The notes: generated from the letters alone by a model not told the origin. DNA of 64,000 nt from an uncultured Subdoligranulum sp. (GCA_900545545.1 UQZO01000001.1:1-64000); one strand, 5' to 3'; positions 52,471 to 61,509 are shown, counted from the stretch's first letter. Numbers and translations are program-made.

Positions 52471-53556
52471 ATGGCGAACAGGGTATTCCAGAACGTGGTG
52501 TACCAGATGAAAGAAGCCGTCGATCGTGTGGTCGGCGTTGTGGATGAAACCGGTACGGTCATCTCCTGCTCCGAGCTAGGGCAGATCGGCGAAGTGCGCG
52601 ACGGTGTGGTTGCCGTGCGCCAAACGGCTGGGGATGCTTTTGTACGGGATGGGTACTCCTACCACCAGTTTTCCAATGCCAAGCATAACGATTATGCGGC
52701 TTTTGTGGAAGGTACCGATCCCACCGCTGCACAGTTTGCGGCCATGCTGTCCATCAGCCTGCAGTGCATCAAGCAGTATCACGATGAAAAGTTTGACAAA
52801 ACCAACTTCATCAAGAATGTGGTACTGGATAACATTCTGCCGGGCGATATCTATGCCAAGGCGCGGGAACTGCATTTCATCTCGGATGTGCAGCGTGTGG
52901 TGCTGCTGATCCGCGTGACCTCCGGCAACGATATCTCGGCGTACGATGTCGTCAGCGGTCTGTTCCCGGATAAGCAGAAGGACTTTGTTTTCAATATCAG
53001 CGAGAGCGATACCGTCCTGGTCAAGGAAATCAAGCCGGACAACAACACCCGCGATATGGAAAAGCTGGCCACCTCCATTGTGGATACGCTGCAGGGCGAC
53101 CATTACATCAAGGCCGTGGTCGGCATCGGCACCCCCATCAACAACATCAAGGATCTGGCTTCCAGCTTCAAAGAGGCACAGATCGCGATGGAAGTGGGCA
53201 AGGTGTTTGATACCGAGCGCCAGGTCATCAGCTACGATCACCTGGGCATCGCCCGCCTGATCTATCAGCTGCCCACCACCTTGTGCGAGGCCTTCCTGCG
53301 TGAGGTGTTCAAGCAGGAAAGCATCGATTCCCTTGATGCCGAGACCCTGTTTACCATCCAGCGTTTCTTCGAAAACAACCTCAACGTTTCCGAAACCAGC
53401 CGCGGACTGTTTGTCCACCGCAATACGCTGGTCTATCGCCTGGAGAAAATCCGCAAACTGACCGGTCTGGATCTGCGCAACTTTGACGATGCCATCGTCT
53501 TTAAAGTGGCGCTGATGGTCAAGAAATACCTGTCCGCCAATCCCGCCAAATACTAA
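52471..53556 (+). CDS. PucR/CdaR-type transcription regulator
   Basis: A 361-residue protein. The C-terminal helix-turn-helix of the PucR/CdaR type is clear: TIQRFFENNLNVSETSRGLFVHRNTLVYRLEKI. The middle part looks like the GGDEF-like sensory domain of CdaR regulators, with the preceding N-terminal region of unknown ligand. The ATG at 52471 has GGGGAG 9 nt upstream; the frame extends 14 codons further without support. Monocistronic; no substrate operon adjoins it, so the regulated genes are unknown. Confidence 0.88.
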   Translation: MANRVFQNVVYQMKEAVDRVVGVVDETGTVISCSELGQIGEVRDGVVAVRQTAGDAFVRDGYSYHQFSNAKHNDYAAFVEGTDPTAAQFAAMLSISLQCIKQYHDEKFDKTNFIKNVVLDNILPGDIYAKARELHFISDVQRVVLLIRVTSGNDISAYDVVSGLFPDKQKDFVFNISESDTVLVKEIKPDNNTRDMEKLATSIVDTLQGDHYIKAVVGIGTPINNIKDLASSFKEAQIAMEVGKVFDTERQVISYDHLGIARLIYQLPTTLCEAFLREVFKQESIDSLDAETLFTIQRFFENNLNVSETSRGLFVHRNTLVYRLEKIRKLTGLDLRNFDDAIVFKVALMVKKYLSANPAKY

Positions 53557-53568
53557 GCAAAATACCGC

Positions 53569-53595
53569 TCCCCGCCGCAAGGCGGGGACTTTTTT
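53569..53595 (+). terminator. terminator of the PucR/CdaR-like gene
   Basis: The stem TCCCCGCC/GGCGGGGA with loop GCAA is followed by CTTTTTT. Confidence 0.92.
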
Positions 53596-53651
53596 GTATG
53601 AGAAGGGGAAAATCAGCCCACATTTTCAAACAGAAGGAGCTATGGCGGTAC

Positions 53652-53680
53652 TTGAAAAGGACGTTCGGTTGTGCTATAAT
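53652..53680 (+). promoter_or_regulatory. promoter of yebC
   Basis: -35 TTGAAA (53652-53657), 17-bp spacer, -10 TATAAT (53675-53680). Confidence 0.82.
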
Positions 53681-53748
53681 ACTTAACTGGTAATTATCGG
53701 CTTGAAGTGAAAAGCCTGAATGAATACAAATGAGGGGGACCCAGATTT

Positions 53749-54486
53749 ATGTCCGGACATAGCAAATGGAACAACATCAAGCGTAAGAAGGAAAAGACTG
53801 ACGGCGCCCGCGCCAAGGTTTTCACCAAAATCGGTCGTGAGATCGCGGTTGCTGTTAAGGAGGGCGGCGCCAACCCCGCTTCCAACTCCAAGCTGGCTGC
53901 GCTGATCACCAAGGCCAAGGCCAACAGCGTGCCCAACGATAACATCCAGCGTATCATCAAGCGCGCCGAGGGCGGCGACAAGGCTGAGTACGAAGCCATG
54001 ACCTACGAAGGCTACGGCCCCGGCGGCGTGGCGGTCATGGTCGAAACCCTGACCGACAACCGCAACCGTACCGCAGCCAATATGCGTCATTACTTCGATA
54101 AGTTCGGCGGCAACCTGGGCCAGATGGGCTGTGTCAGCTTCATGTTCACCCAGAAGGGCGTCATCGTCGTGGACCTGGAGGACAAGGACCCCGATGAACT
54201 GATGATGGATGCGCTGGATGCCGGTGCCGAGGACTTCGACGCCGGTGAGGAAGCCGCTCAGGTGACCACCACGCCGGAAAACTTCACCGCCGTCTGCGAC
54301 GCACTGCAGGGCAAGGGCTACACCTTCATCTCTGCCGATGTGGCGCAGGTGCCCGCCACCACCACCACGCTGACCGACCCCGATCAGCTGGTGCAGATGG
54401 GCAAGCTGCTGGATGCGCTGGATGACGATGATGATGTGCAGAATGCCTGGCATTCGCTGGAAAACGAGGAAGACCTCGACCGCTAA
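53749..54486 (+). CDS. yebC: YebC/PmpR-family protein
   Basis: A 245-residue YebC/PmpR-family protein; MSGHSKWNNIKRKKEKTDGAR at the start and ALITKAKANSVPNDNIQRII are diagnostic. Members have been described as transcription regulators and, more recently, as factors that relieve ribosome stalling at proline stretches. The ATG follows GAGGGGGA. It has its own promoter and terminator. Confidence 0.95.
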   Translation: MSGHSKWNNIKRKKEKTDGARAKVFTKIGREIAVAVKEGGANPASNSKLAALITKAKANSVPNDNIQRIIKRAEGGDKAEYEAMTYEGYGPGGVAVMVETLTDNRNRTAANMRHYFDKFGGNLGQMGCVSFMFTQKGVIVVDLEDKDPDELMMDALDAGAEDFDAGEEAAQVTTTPENFTAVCDALQGKGYTFISADVAQVPATTTTLTDPDQLVQMGKLLDALDDDDDVQNAWHSLENEEDLDR

Positions 54487-54494
54487 GACGAGAC

Positions 54495-54533
54495 AAAAGA
54501 GAGTCAAGGGCAGTACCTTGCTCTCTTTTCTTG
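54495..54533 (+). terminator. yebC terminator
   Basis: AAAAGAGAGTCAAGG pairs with CCTTGCTCTCTTTT (one bulge), followed by CTTG. Confidence 0.8.
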
Positions 54534-54554
54534 TATATGACGAAAGGAACTTCT

Positions 54555-56213
54555 ATGGCTGAACTCCTTTGCCCCCACTGCTTGCAGCCACTGCCGGGCG
54601 GCTATGGCGGGGATTGCCCGCATTGCGGCCGCTCACTGGATAACCAGAACCCGGAAGGCGCGCTGCCGCTGGGCACCCAGCTGGCGGGCCGCTACACGGT
54701 GGGCAGTTACCTCAGCGCCGACGGCGATGGGTTGTCCTATCGCGGTGTGCTCAATGAAGAAAAAAAGTTTGTACTCATCAAAGAATATTTCCCCGTAACG
54801 CTGTGCAACGGCCGCAGCGCCGACGGCGCCCTGATGCCCAAAGAGGGCAAGGAAGTGCTGTTCAAAACCAGCCGGATGGATTTCAAGGACCTGTATGATG
54901 ACCTGCGCAACCTGACCCCTGCCACAGGCCTGAACACCATCCTCGATGTGATGGAGGAGAACAACACCGTCTACGCCATCGAGGAAAGCGAAAAGGGCAT
55001 GACGCTGACCCATTACCTCAGTCTGCGCAGCCGCACACTGACCCCGGCCGAAGCCCGCACGCTGCTGCAGCCGGTGATGGAGGGCGTGACCCAGCTCCAC
55101 AAGGCGGGGCTCATCCATCGCGGCATCTGCCCGGATAACATCCTGCTGCCCATCGACGGCACAGCGCGGCTGACCGGGTATGGCACACTGGCACTGCGTA
55201 CCGGCGGCAGCGAACTGAAAAGCCAGCTTTATCCCGGTTATGCGGCACCGGAACAGTATTCGGCGGCGGAATTCAGCGGCCGCTATACCGATGTTTATGC
55301 GCTGGCGGCGGTCTGCTACAGGATGGTGACCGGCCAGATTCCCGTTGCTGCGCCTCAGCGCAAAGTGCGGGACAGCCTGGAATCCGCCCACAGCCTGGAA
55401 GCAGGCGTGCCGACATGGTTCTCGCAGGTGCTTTCCTGTGCGCTGCGGCTGGACCCGGCACGGCGCATGCAGACGGTGCCCGAGCTGATGAGCGCCTTGA
55501 CCGATCCCAATGTGGCCAATGCCATGTTTGAACGCGGCGACAATCAGATCAGCACCCGCAAAATTATGGGAGTCTCTCTGGCGGTGATCGTGGTGCTGGC
55601 GGTGCTGCTGGTATGGAGCCTGCTGGATGCAGGGGAGAACAGCCATACGCCTGCCCCCACGCCGCCGCCTGCCGTCAGTGAATCCGGTGAGAGCAGCACT
55701 GCGGACCAAGAGGTGGAAACGATCCCCGACCTGGTGGGCAAGCGCTATGCCAGCGAGATCAAGGATAACGATCTCTACACGGGGTACCGCATTGTCATGA
55801 CTGAGGAAAACAGTTCCGAGGTGGCGGCGGGTATCGTTATCAGCCAGGAGCCGGTGGCCGGAACCATCAAGACGGAGGAAGGCGAGATTATCCAGATCGT
55901 CGTCAGCAAAGGCCCCAACCTGGTGGAAATGCCGGATATCATCGGCTTTACCCAGTCCAATGCCAGCAAGCAACTGGACGAGCGCGGCATCCAGTACAAG
56001 ATGCAGATCGTGGAAAATGACGGCACCATGGCGGAAGGCTGCGTAGCCAAGACCGACGTGCTGGCCGGCACCAAGTTTGATGCAGGCAAGACCATCGTCA
56101 GCGTCTTTATCGCGGGCGAGCGGGATGATACCCTGGTGGCCACCACCGGTGGTTCGGAGGACCAGAGCGACGCAAGCTCTGCCTCCTCGGACGCACAGTC
56201 GGCCCAATCCTAA
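54555..56213 (+). CDS. zinc-ribbon pseudokinase with PASTA domains
   Basis: A 552-residue membrane protein. An N-terminal zinc ribbon (C6, C9, C21, C24) precedes a Ser/Thr-kinase-like domain (residues about 35-325). The ATP-lysine equivalent K76 and the APE motif (231-233) are present, but the catalytic loop reads HRGICPDN at 188-195, with glycine replacing the HRD aspartate, and the DFG position reads TGYG (207-210). Both catalytic aspartates are thus missing, so kinase activity is unlikely. One helix lies near 338-357, followed by two PASTA domains (residues about 385-455 and 455-525) outside the cell. The start has AAAGGAAC upstream. It may be a wall-sensing scaffold (inference). Confidence 0.88.
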   Translation: MAELLCPHCLQPLPGGYGGDCPHCGRSLDNQNPEGALPLGTQLAGRYTVGSYLSADGDGLSYRGVLNEEKKFVLIKEYFPVTLCNGRSADGALMPKEGKEVLFKTSRMDFKDLYDDLRNLTPATGLNTILDVMEENNTVYAIEESEKGMTLTHYLSLRSRTLTPAEARTLLQPVMEGVTQLHKAGLIHRGICPDNILLPIDGTARLTGYGTLALRTGGSELKSQLYPGYAAPEQYSAAEFSGRYTDVYALAAVCYRMVTGQIPVAAPQRKVRDSLESAHSLEAGVPTWFSQVLSCALRLDPARRMQTVPELMSALTDPNVANAMFERGDNQISTRKIMGVSLAVIVVLAVLLVWSLLDAGENSHTPAPTPPPAVSESGESSTADQEVETIPDLVGKRYASEIKDNDLYTGYRIVMTEENSSEVAAGIVISQEPVAGTIKTEEGEIIQIVVSKGPNLVEMPDIIGFTQSNASKQLDERGIQYKMQIVENDGTMAEGCVAKTDVLAGTKFDAGKTIVSVFIAGERDDTLVATTGGSEDQSDASSASSDAQSAQS

Positions 56214-56217
56214 CAAG

Positions 56218-56250
56218 AAAACCACCTGTTCCGGGAACAGGTGGTTTTTG
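56218..56250. terminator. bidirectional terminator
   Basis: The stem AAAACCACCTGTTCC/GGAACAGGTGGTTTT lies between convergent genes, with T runs on both sides. Confidence 0.9.
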
Positions 56251-56260
56251 TGTTGTATGC

Positions 56261-57859
56261 TTATGCTTCGCTGCCGGAATCCGTTTCGGACGGTTCCAGC
56301 GTTTCTTCCATCAGCAGTTTTTTCAACGGCAGCAGCGCCGCCGGTTCTACGCTGAATGTCCGCACGCCCAGATGGAGATAGACCGGGATGCGGGAGATAC
56401 TCTCGATGGTGATGCCGCACAGGTACACTTCCACGCCGTGGGCTTTTGCCTGCTGCAGCACCTCTTTGACCAGGCGCTGCACCGCCGGATTGTCCACCCG
56501 GCTGACGGCGGCGTCGGAATCCTGCACCAGGGCCAGGGTGTAGCGGGTCAGGTCCTCAATATCGATGGCCAGCATCTGGGCGCCGTGCTCGATCAGCTCC
56601 CCGGCCAGAAGGGCTGCCGAAGGCATATCCACGATGCAGCCAAATGGCGGCGGGGTGATCTCGTGGCCCTCCCGGCGCAGTTCTTCGCGGCAGGTATCCA
56701 CTTCCCGCAGGCAGGTGTCCCAGTCCTCTACACCGGCAATCATGGGGAACAGTACCCGCAAATCGCCGTAGGGGGCCGCCCGCAGCAATGCCTTGATCTG
56801 GGGCCAGAACAGGCGGTGCCCGTGCAGGCGCTTGCGCATCTCAGCCGTCCAGGGGGAATCATCATCGGCGTTGGTATCGCAGGTGCGCACGGCGATCATA
56901 GCACCGTCAGAACATTGCAGTTTTTCTTGCAGCCGCTCAAACTGGGCATCCTCGGGAATATCATCCAGAATGATGGATTCGGTGCGCAGCAGGCCGATAC
57001 CGGCCGCGCCCTGGGGCAGCGGTTCTTCGGGGTCGCTGCTGGCGTTGGTGGCAGCCAGCAGCCGGAAAGCGGTGCCATCCTTGGTCAGGCAGGGGAGAGC
57101 CGCCACCGGGTCAGGGGTGCGGCCATGCAGCCGGCTTTGGGCAATTTTGCAGTCGGCCTGGGCCACATGGGCACCGTCCGGCTCGATGACCAGCGTGGCG
57201 GTGCCATTGTCCGAAGCATCCAGGATGGCCCGGTGCCCGGCGGCCAGCGCAGCCACACCGTCGCCAAGCTGGACCACGGCAGGAATGCCCATGCTGCGTG
57301 CCATAATGGCCGCATGGCTGACGGTGCTGTCCTGGTTGCTGGCAAGGCCCAGAATCATGCGGCGGTCCAGACTGAACAGGTCACTGGGGAAGAAGCGGTC
57401 GGCCACCAGGATGCTTGGCCGTTTCAGGTGCAAACGGCGGCGGGGCCGCCCATCCAGAATATCCACCACACGGCGGCAGACGTCGCAGACGTCCACGCTG
57501 CGTTCCCGGATGTATTCATCATCCACATTGCGCAGGCGTCCGGCAAAAATCTGCTCGGCGCGCTCCACGGCGGCCGCCCCGCCTGCCCCGGCGGCTATGT
57601 AATCACCAATCTCGTTGGTGAAGGATTCGTCCTCCAGCAGGGCGATCTGGAACAATAGAATATCGGCATCGGAGCCTTTGGCGCGCTGGCTCAGGCGGCG
57701 CAGTTCATCTTTGGCCAAAACAACGGCCACGTCGTACAGGGCACGTTCCCGGAACGGGTCGCATACGATGCGATGCAACCCGGTGGTGCCGTGGTCGATC
57801 TGCTCTACTGGACCGATTACAATTCCTTTGGATGCAGGAACACCGGCAAACGTATACAT
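56261..57859 (-). CDS. divergent PEP-protein phosphotransferase (enzyme I-like)
   Basis: A 532-residue protein related to PTS enzyme I. The swivelling domain retains the phospho-histidine, H182 in STVSHAAIMARSMGIPAVV, and the PEP barrel has GIGLLRTES and the CGIT cysteine segment. Other hallmarks are altered: the usual GTNDLIQY motif reads IDIEDLTRY and the CGEMAGD loop is CGITIES, so PEP use or the partner may differ. It follows the patatin gene by 19 bp with an AAAGGAGG site. The window's HPr gene is 30 kb away. Whether it is the main EI or a paralogue cannot be decided here. Confidence 0.85.
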   Translation of the reverse strand: MYTFAGVPASKGIVIGPVEQIDHGTTGLHRIVCDPFRERALYDVAVVLAKDELRRLSQRAKGSDADILLFQIALLEDESFTNEIGDYIAAGAGGAAAVERAEQIFAGRLRNVDDEYIRERSVDVCDVCRRVVDILDGRPRRRLHLKRPSILVADRFFPSDLFSLDRRMILGLASNQDSTVSHAAIMARSMGIPAVVQLGDGVAALAAGHRAILDASDNGTATLVIEPDGAHVAQADCKIAQSRLHGRTPDPVAALPCLTKDGTAFRLLAATNASSDPEEPLPQGAAGIGLLRTESIILDDIPEDAQFERLQEKLQCSDGAMIAVRTCDTNADDDSPWTAEMRKRLHGHRLFWPQIKALLRAAPYGDLRVLFPMIAGVEDWDTCLREVDTCREELRREGHEITPPPFGCIVDMPSAALLAGELIEHGAQMLAIDIEDLTRYTLALVQDSDAAVSRVDNPAVQRLVKEVLQQAKAHGVEVYLCGITIESISRIPVYLHLGVRTFSVEPAALLPLKKLLMEETLEPSETDSGSEA

Positions 57860-57878
57860 GACATGCCTCCTTTGGCAA

Positions 57879-59063
57879 TTACAGCGGTGTTTCCGCCAGG
57901 GTACGGCTGACCAGCGCGGTCACAAATTCTTCCGGCACGGCAGTGGCCAGGGCACGCTCGGCAACCAGCCGGTTGTCCTTGCCGTCCAGCAACGCGGGGA
58001 AGCGGTCAGCCGGGTCTTTGTCAAAGCTGGCCATAAACGCGGCGGCCAGCTGCTTGGGGGTGTAGGGAACATCCTCCGGCACATGCAGGCGTTCGGCAGC
58101 CAGTTCCAGCGGCGCCAGGGCGCCCCGTGTGGGGGCACTGGGGTTGGGCGTGAACGGAAGCGGATACCCGGTGCGCTGCCGGGCAGATTTTTCCACGCGG
58201 TCAATTTCCGGCGCTACGGCGCTGATCTCATTCAAAAGCAGCTGATATCGCGAGGCAAAGTCTGCCAGAAAGCCCTCCTCATCCGGCTGGATGGCATAGG
58301 CGGTGCCGCCGAACCGGCCGAACAGACGCAGGGTATCAAAATACCCCAGGGTAATGTTGCGCGCTGCACGGGTGGGGTCAAAATCCAGGGTGGGGCCCAG
58401 GTTCCAGTGGCTGCGCACGATCTGCGTCGGCAGCCCGGTGGTGTTGGGTTTGACGAATCCGATGCCGTCAACATCTACCCCCAGCAGCTCGGTGGCGCCC
58501 ATGGCAGCTGCCAGCTGCAGCGGCATGTTGTCGCGCCAGCCGCCGTCAATGTACTTGACGCCGTCGATCTCCCGCGGGCGCAGGGCGGGGAAACAGGCGC
58601 TGGAAGCCAGCATGTAATCTTTCAGATGCCCCTGGGGAATGGCCTCAATCGGGCACTGGATGCTGCGCAAAGTGGACATTTCGGTCATGACCAACCCAAA
58701 GTGAATAGGGGACCGGCGCACGGCCTCCTCGTCGATCAGGGCGTCGATGCGTTCGGCCAGGGGTTCCACATTCAGGCCGCCGCTGCGGATGACATCCAGA
58801 AAAAAGCTGTTCAGTTCCTCGGGATTGCGGGTGGCCGGTACATCCAGCACATCGTGAATTTCCAGGGAACGCCACAGTTCTTCGGCTTCTTTGGCCTTGC
58901 CGATGGCGAACATACAGCCGTTCAGGGTCCCCACGCTGGCCCCTGTGATGATGGAAGGATGCCAGTCCAGCTCCTGCAGGGCGCGCCAGACACCGATCTG
59001 ATAGCTGCCTTTGGCGCCGCCGCCGGCCAGTACCAGAGCACGTACAGGTTGGGCTGTCTGCAT
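57879..59063 (-). CDS. patatin-like phospholipase
   Basis: A 394-residue serine lipase. The oxyanion loop GGGAKG is at residues 14-19, nucleophile S43 in GASVG, and the dyad aspartate in KYIDGGWRDN. Residues after about 250 form an extra helical region of unknown role. Patatin domains release fatty acids from phospholipids or are bacterial effectors; no signal peptide is seen, so it is cytoplasmic or peripheral. The ATG is preceded by GGAGGGA. It is the first gene of a two-gene unit with the EI-like gene. Confidence 0.92.
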   Translation of the reverse strand: MQTAQPVRALVLAGGGAKGSYQIGVWRALQELDWHPSIITGASVGTLNGCMFAIGKAKEAEELWRSLEIHDVLDVPATRNPEELNSFFLDVIRSGGLNVEPLAERIDALIDEEAVRRSPIHFGLVMTEMSTLRSIQCPIEAIPQGHLKDYMLASSACFPALRPREIDGVKYIDGGWRDNMPLQLAAAMGATELLGVDVDGIGFVKPNTTGLPTQIVRSHWNLGPTLDFDPTRAARNITLGYFDTLRLFGRFGGTAYAIQPDEEGFLADFASRYQLLLNEISAVAPEIDRVEKSARQRTGYPLPFTPNPSAPTRGALAPLELAAERLHVPEDVPYTPKQLAAAFMASFDKDPADRFPALLDGKDNRLVAERALATAVPEEFVTALVSRTLAETPL

Positions 59064-59185
59064 GGTGCAATCCCTCCTTGCGGGATGAAATGGATATTTA
59101 TAAACATTATACCATCCTCTGTACAGGAATGCTACCAGGAATTGCGTAAGATTTTTGGGATTTTGTCTGCTTTGCCTGGCAGGAC

Positions 59186-59214
59186 TTGCAAGAAGGGAAA
59201 GGAGCGTGTATCAT
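59186..59214 (+). promoter_or_regulatory. promoter of the nucleotidyltransferase-merR unit
   Basis: -35 TTGCAA (59186-59191), 17-bp spacer, -10 TATCAT (59209-59214). On the other strand only a -10 TATAAT (59106-59111) is visible for the patatin gene. Confidence 0.6.
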
Positions 59215-59295
59215 AAAGAAAACAATGTTTACCCGGTACCGGCGGTGCGCGCAAGGCAGTTTCCGTTGTACCGAATCGAGGAAGGAGCTTATAGT

Positions 59296-60225
59296 ATGGC
59301 GAAGAAACCGATTCTGGTGGTTATGGCGGCCGGTATGGGCAGCCGTTACGGCGGCCTGAAACAGATCGACCCGGTGGGACCCTCCGGCGAAGCCATTATT
59401 GACTACAGCCTGTACGATGCCCGCCGCGCCGGTTTTGAGACGGTGGTCTTTATCATCAAGCATGAGATCGAGGAAGCCTTCAAGGAGGCTGTGGGTGTCC
59501 GCGCAGAGCGTGCCGGTTTTGAGGTGCGCTATGCCTACCAGCAGCTGGACAAACTGCCCGAAGGATTCACCGTGCCGGAAGGACGCGTCAAACCCTGGGG
59601 CACGGCCCATGCCATCCTCGTGGCCGAGGAAGCCATCGGTGACGCGCCGTTTGCGGTCATCAACGCCGACGACTACTACGGCCCCCAGGGATTCAAACTC
59701 ATCTACGACTACCTCAGCACCCATGAGGACGGCGATCGCTACGCCTGGTCGATGGTAGGTTTCCTGCTGGGCAACACCGTCAGCGCCAACGGTAGCGTCA
59801 GCCGCGGTGTCTGCGTGATCGACGAGAAGGGCGACCTGGTCAGCGTCACCGAGCGTACCTGCATTGAACCCTACGAGGGCGGCATTCACTTTACCGAGGA
59901 TGGCGGTGCTACCTGGACCGATCTGCCCGCCGACACGGTGGTTTCCATGAACCTGTGGGGCTTCACCCCGGGCTATATTGCCGAGGCCAAGGCCGGATTT
60001 GCGGCCTTCCTGCGGGAGAGCCTGCCGGTCAACCCGCTCAAGTGCGAATACTATCTGCCTTCGGTGGTTACGGCCTCGCTGCAGCGCGGGGAAGCAGGCG
60101 TTCACGTGCTGACCAGCGCCGACAAATGGTACGGCATCACCTACCGTGAGGATAAGCCGGAACTGGTGGCGGCGCTGCAGAAGATGAGCGCCGACGGACT
60201 CTACCCGTCGGATAAGCTGTTCTGA
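59296..60225 (+). CDS. sugar-phosphate nucleotidyltransferase
   Basis: A 309-residue GT-A nucleotidyltransferase. The activation loop is MAAGMGSRYGGLKQIDPVGPSGE at residues 11-33 (broken here by motif), with the family segment FAVINADDYYG near 122. It resembles proteins annotated as UTP-glucose-1-phosphate or other NDP-sugar synthases in Firmicutes, but differs from classical GalU. The ATG at 59296 has GAAGGAG 9 nt upstream; the longer frame lacks support. The MerR gene overlaps its stop by one base. Confidence 0.88.
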   Translation: MAKKPILVVMAAGMGSRYGGLKQIDPVGPSGEAIIDYSLYDARRAGFETVVFIIKHEIEEAFKEAVGVRAERAGFEVRYAYQQLDKLPEGFTVPEGRVKPWGTAHAILVAEEAIGDAPFAVINADDYYGPQGFKLIYDYLSTHEDGDRYAWSMVGFLLGNTVSANGSVSRGVCVIDEKGDLVSVTERTCIEPYEGGIHFTEDGGATWTDLPADTVVSMNLWGFTPGYIAEAKAGFAAFLRESLPVNPLKCEYYLPSVVTASLQRGEAGVHVLTSADKWYGITYREDKPELVAALQKMSADGLYPSDKLF

Positions 60226-60683
60226 TGATGCAGTATACCGTGGGCCAGATGGCCAAGCGCCTGGGGGTAGCCCCCTCGACACTGCGCTACTATGACAAGG
60301 AAGGGCTGCTGCCCTATGTGGAGCGCTCCGAAGGCGGCATCCGCATGTTCAAGGAGAGCGACTACGAGTGGCTGAGCATCATCGAGTGTCTCAAGCAGTC
60401 GGGCCTTTCCATCAAGGAAATCCGGCGGTATATCGATCTGTGCCGGCAGGGGGACGCTACCATCTCCCAGCGGTTGCAGTTGTTTGTGAACCGCCGCCGC
60501 GCCGTACAGCAGCAGATGGCCCAGCTCCAGAAAACGCTGGATCTGCTGGATTACAAGCTCTGGTTCTATGAAACCTCCGAGGCGGCCGGTACCACATCCA
60601 TCCATGACGGACAGACGGTGGAGGATATCCCCGAAGAATATCGCGAAGCCTTTACCCATGCAAGGGGACAGGGCGGCAACTGA
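60225..60683 (+). CDS. MerR-family transcription regulator (AdhR-like)
   Basis: A 152-residue MerR protein. Residues 1-70 form the winged helix (YTVGQMAKRLGVAPSTLRYYDKEGLL, RMFKESDYEWL) and a coiled-coil dimer helix follows to about 120. The C-terminal tail has no cysteine-rich metal site, so it belongs to the thiol/aldehyde or unknown-ligand branch. Two ATG codons (60225, 60228) overlap the previous stop (TGATG), a typical reinitiation join. It could serve the 19-bp-spacer promoter ahead of the cupin/AKR operon at 4159, which lacks a local MerR gene (speculative). Confidence 0.9.
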   Translation: MMQYTVGQMAKRLGVAPSTLRYYDKEGLLPYVERSEGGIRMFKESDYEWLSIIECLKQSGLSIKEIRRYIDLCRQGDATISQRLQLFVNRRRAVQQQMAQLQKTLDLLDYKLWFYETSEAAGTTSIHDGQTVEDIPEEYREAFTHARGQGGN

Positions 60684-60693
60684 AAACCAAAAC

Positions 60694-60725
60694 AAAAAGT
60701 CCCTCGCCGTATGGCGGGGGACTTG
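60694..60725 (+). terminator. terminator of the nucleotidyltransferase-merR unit
   Basis: AAGTCCCTCGCC pairs with GGCGGGGGACTT around a short loop, followed by a weak T run. Confidence 0.8.
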
Positions 60726-60780
60726 TCTGTTTATAAGCCAAAAAGCAGGCACCGCGGCGGGGGCCCTGCCATAGTATGGG

Positions 60781-61509
60781 TTACTCCAGGTTGCCGGTCA
60801 GCAGCATGGTAGCGGTCAATGCCGCCAGGGGGGCGGTCTCACACCGCAGGATGCGCGGCCCCAGGCCCACGGTAGCGGCACCGGCACTGGCGGCCGCGGC
60901 GGCTTCCTCGGTGGAAAAACCGCCCTCGCTGCCGGTAATCAGCGCCAGGGTCTGCACGCTGCCGGGGGCCAGCAGTTCCCGCAGCGGGGCGCCGCCGCCC
61001 TCGTAAAAGAAGAGGGCCTTGTCGTACTGATTCAGCGCTTCGCAGACGGCGGCGAAGTTCTCCAGCGGCATCGCCACATGGGGGATCTGTGCCCGCCCGG
61101 CCTGCTTGGCGGCTTCGACGGCAATGCGGTTGTACCGCTCGTTTTTGGCCTCCTCCTTTTTGGGGGTGGCCACACAGTAGCGGCTGAAAAAGGGCACGAT
61201 TTCGGTAACGCCCAGTTCCACGCTGTGGCGGATGATCTCGTCCAGCTTGCCCTGCTTGGGATAACCCACAAACAGCGTCACCGCCACATTGGGTTCCGCC
61301 TTGCTGGGGGCGCCTTCGCTGACGGAAAATTCCACCCGCCCCGGGGTGATGGCGGTGACCGTGCCGGTGTATTCCAGCCCGTCGGGCCCGCACAGAACCA
61401 CTTCCTCACCCAGGCGGGCGCGCATGACGTTGGCCAGGTGGTGGGCGTCACTGCCGGTCAGGGCGGCTTGCCCATTGGCAAGTTCTCTGGTAAAATAGCG
61501 GTGCGGCAT
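60781..61509 (-). CDS. rsmE: 16S rRNA m3U1498 methyltransferase RsmE
   Basis: A 242-residue SPOUT-class enzyme that methylates U1498 of 16S rRNA. The N-terminal PUA-like domain (PHRYFTRELANGQAALTG) is followed by the knot motifs LALITGSEGGFSTEEA and GLGPRILRCETAPLAAL. The ATG at 61509 is taken because the family starts MPHRYF; a further frame upstream overlaps prmA. It follows prmA by 2 bp, the standard prmA-rsmE pair. Confidence 0.95.
   Translation of the reverse strand: MPHRYFTRELANGQAALTGSDAHHLANVMRARLGEEVVLCGPDGLEYTGTVTAITPGRVEFSVSEGAPSKAEPNVAVTLFVGYPKQGKLDEIIRHSVELGVTEIVPFFSRYCVATPKKEEAKNERYNRIAVEAAKQAGRAQIPHVAMPLENFAAVCEALNQYDKALFFYEGGGAPLRELLAPGSVQTLALITGSEGGFSTEEAAAAASAGAATVGLGPRILRCETAPLAALTATMLLTGNLE

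Noticed and set aside
54555..56213. Active PrkC-type Ser/Thr kinase
   Set aside because: The HRD and DFG aspartates are replaced (HRG, TGYG), so I call it a pseudokinase despite the PASTA domains.
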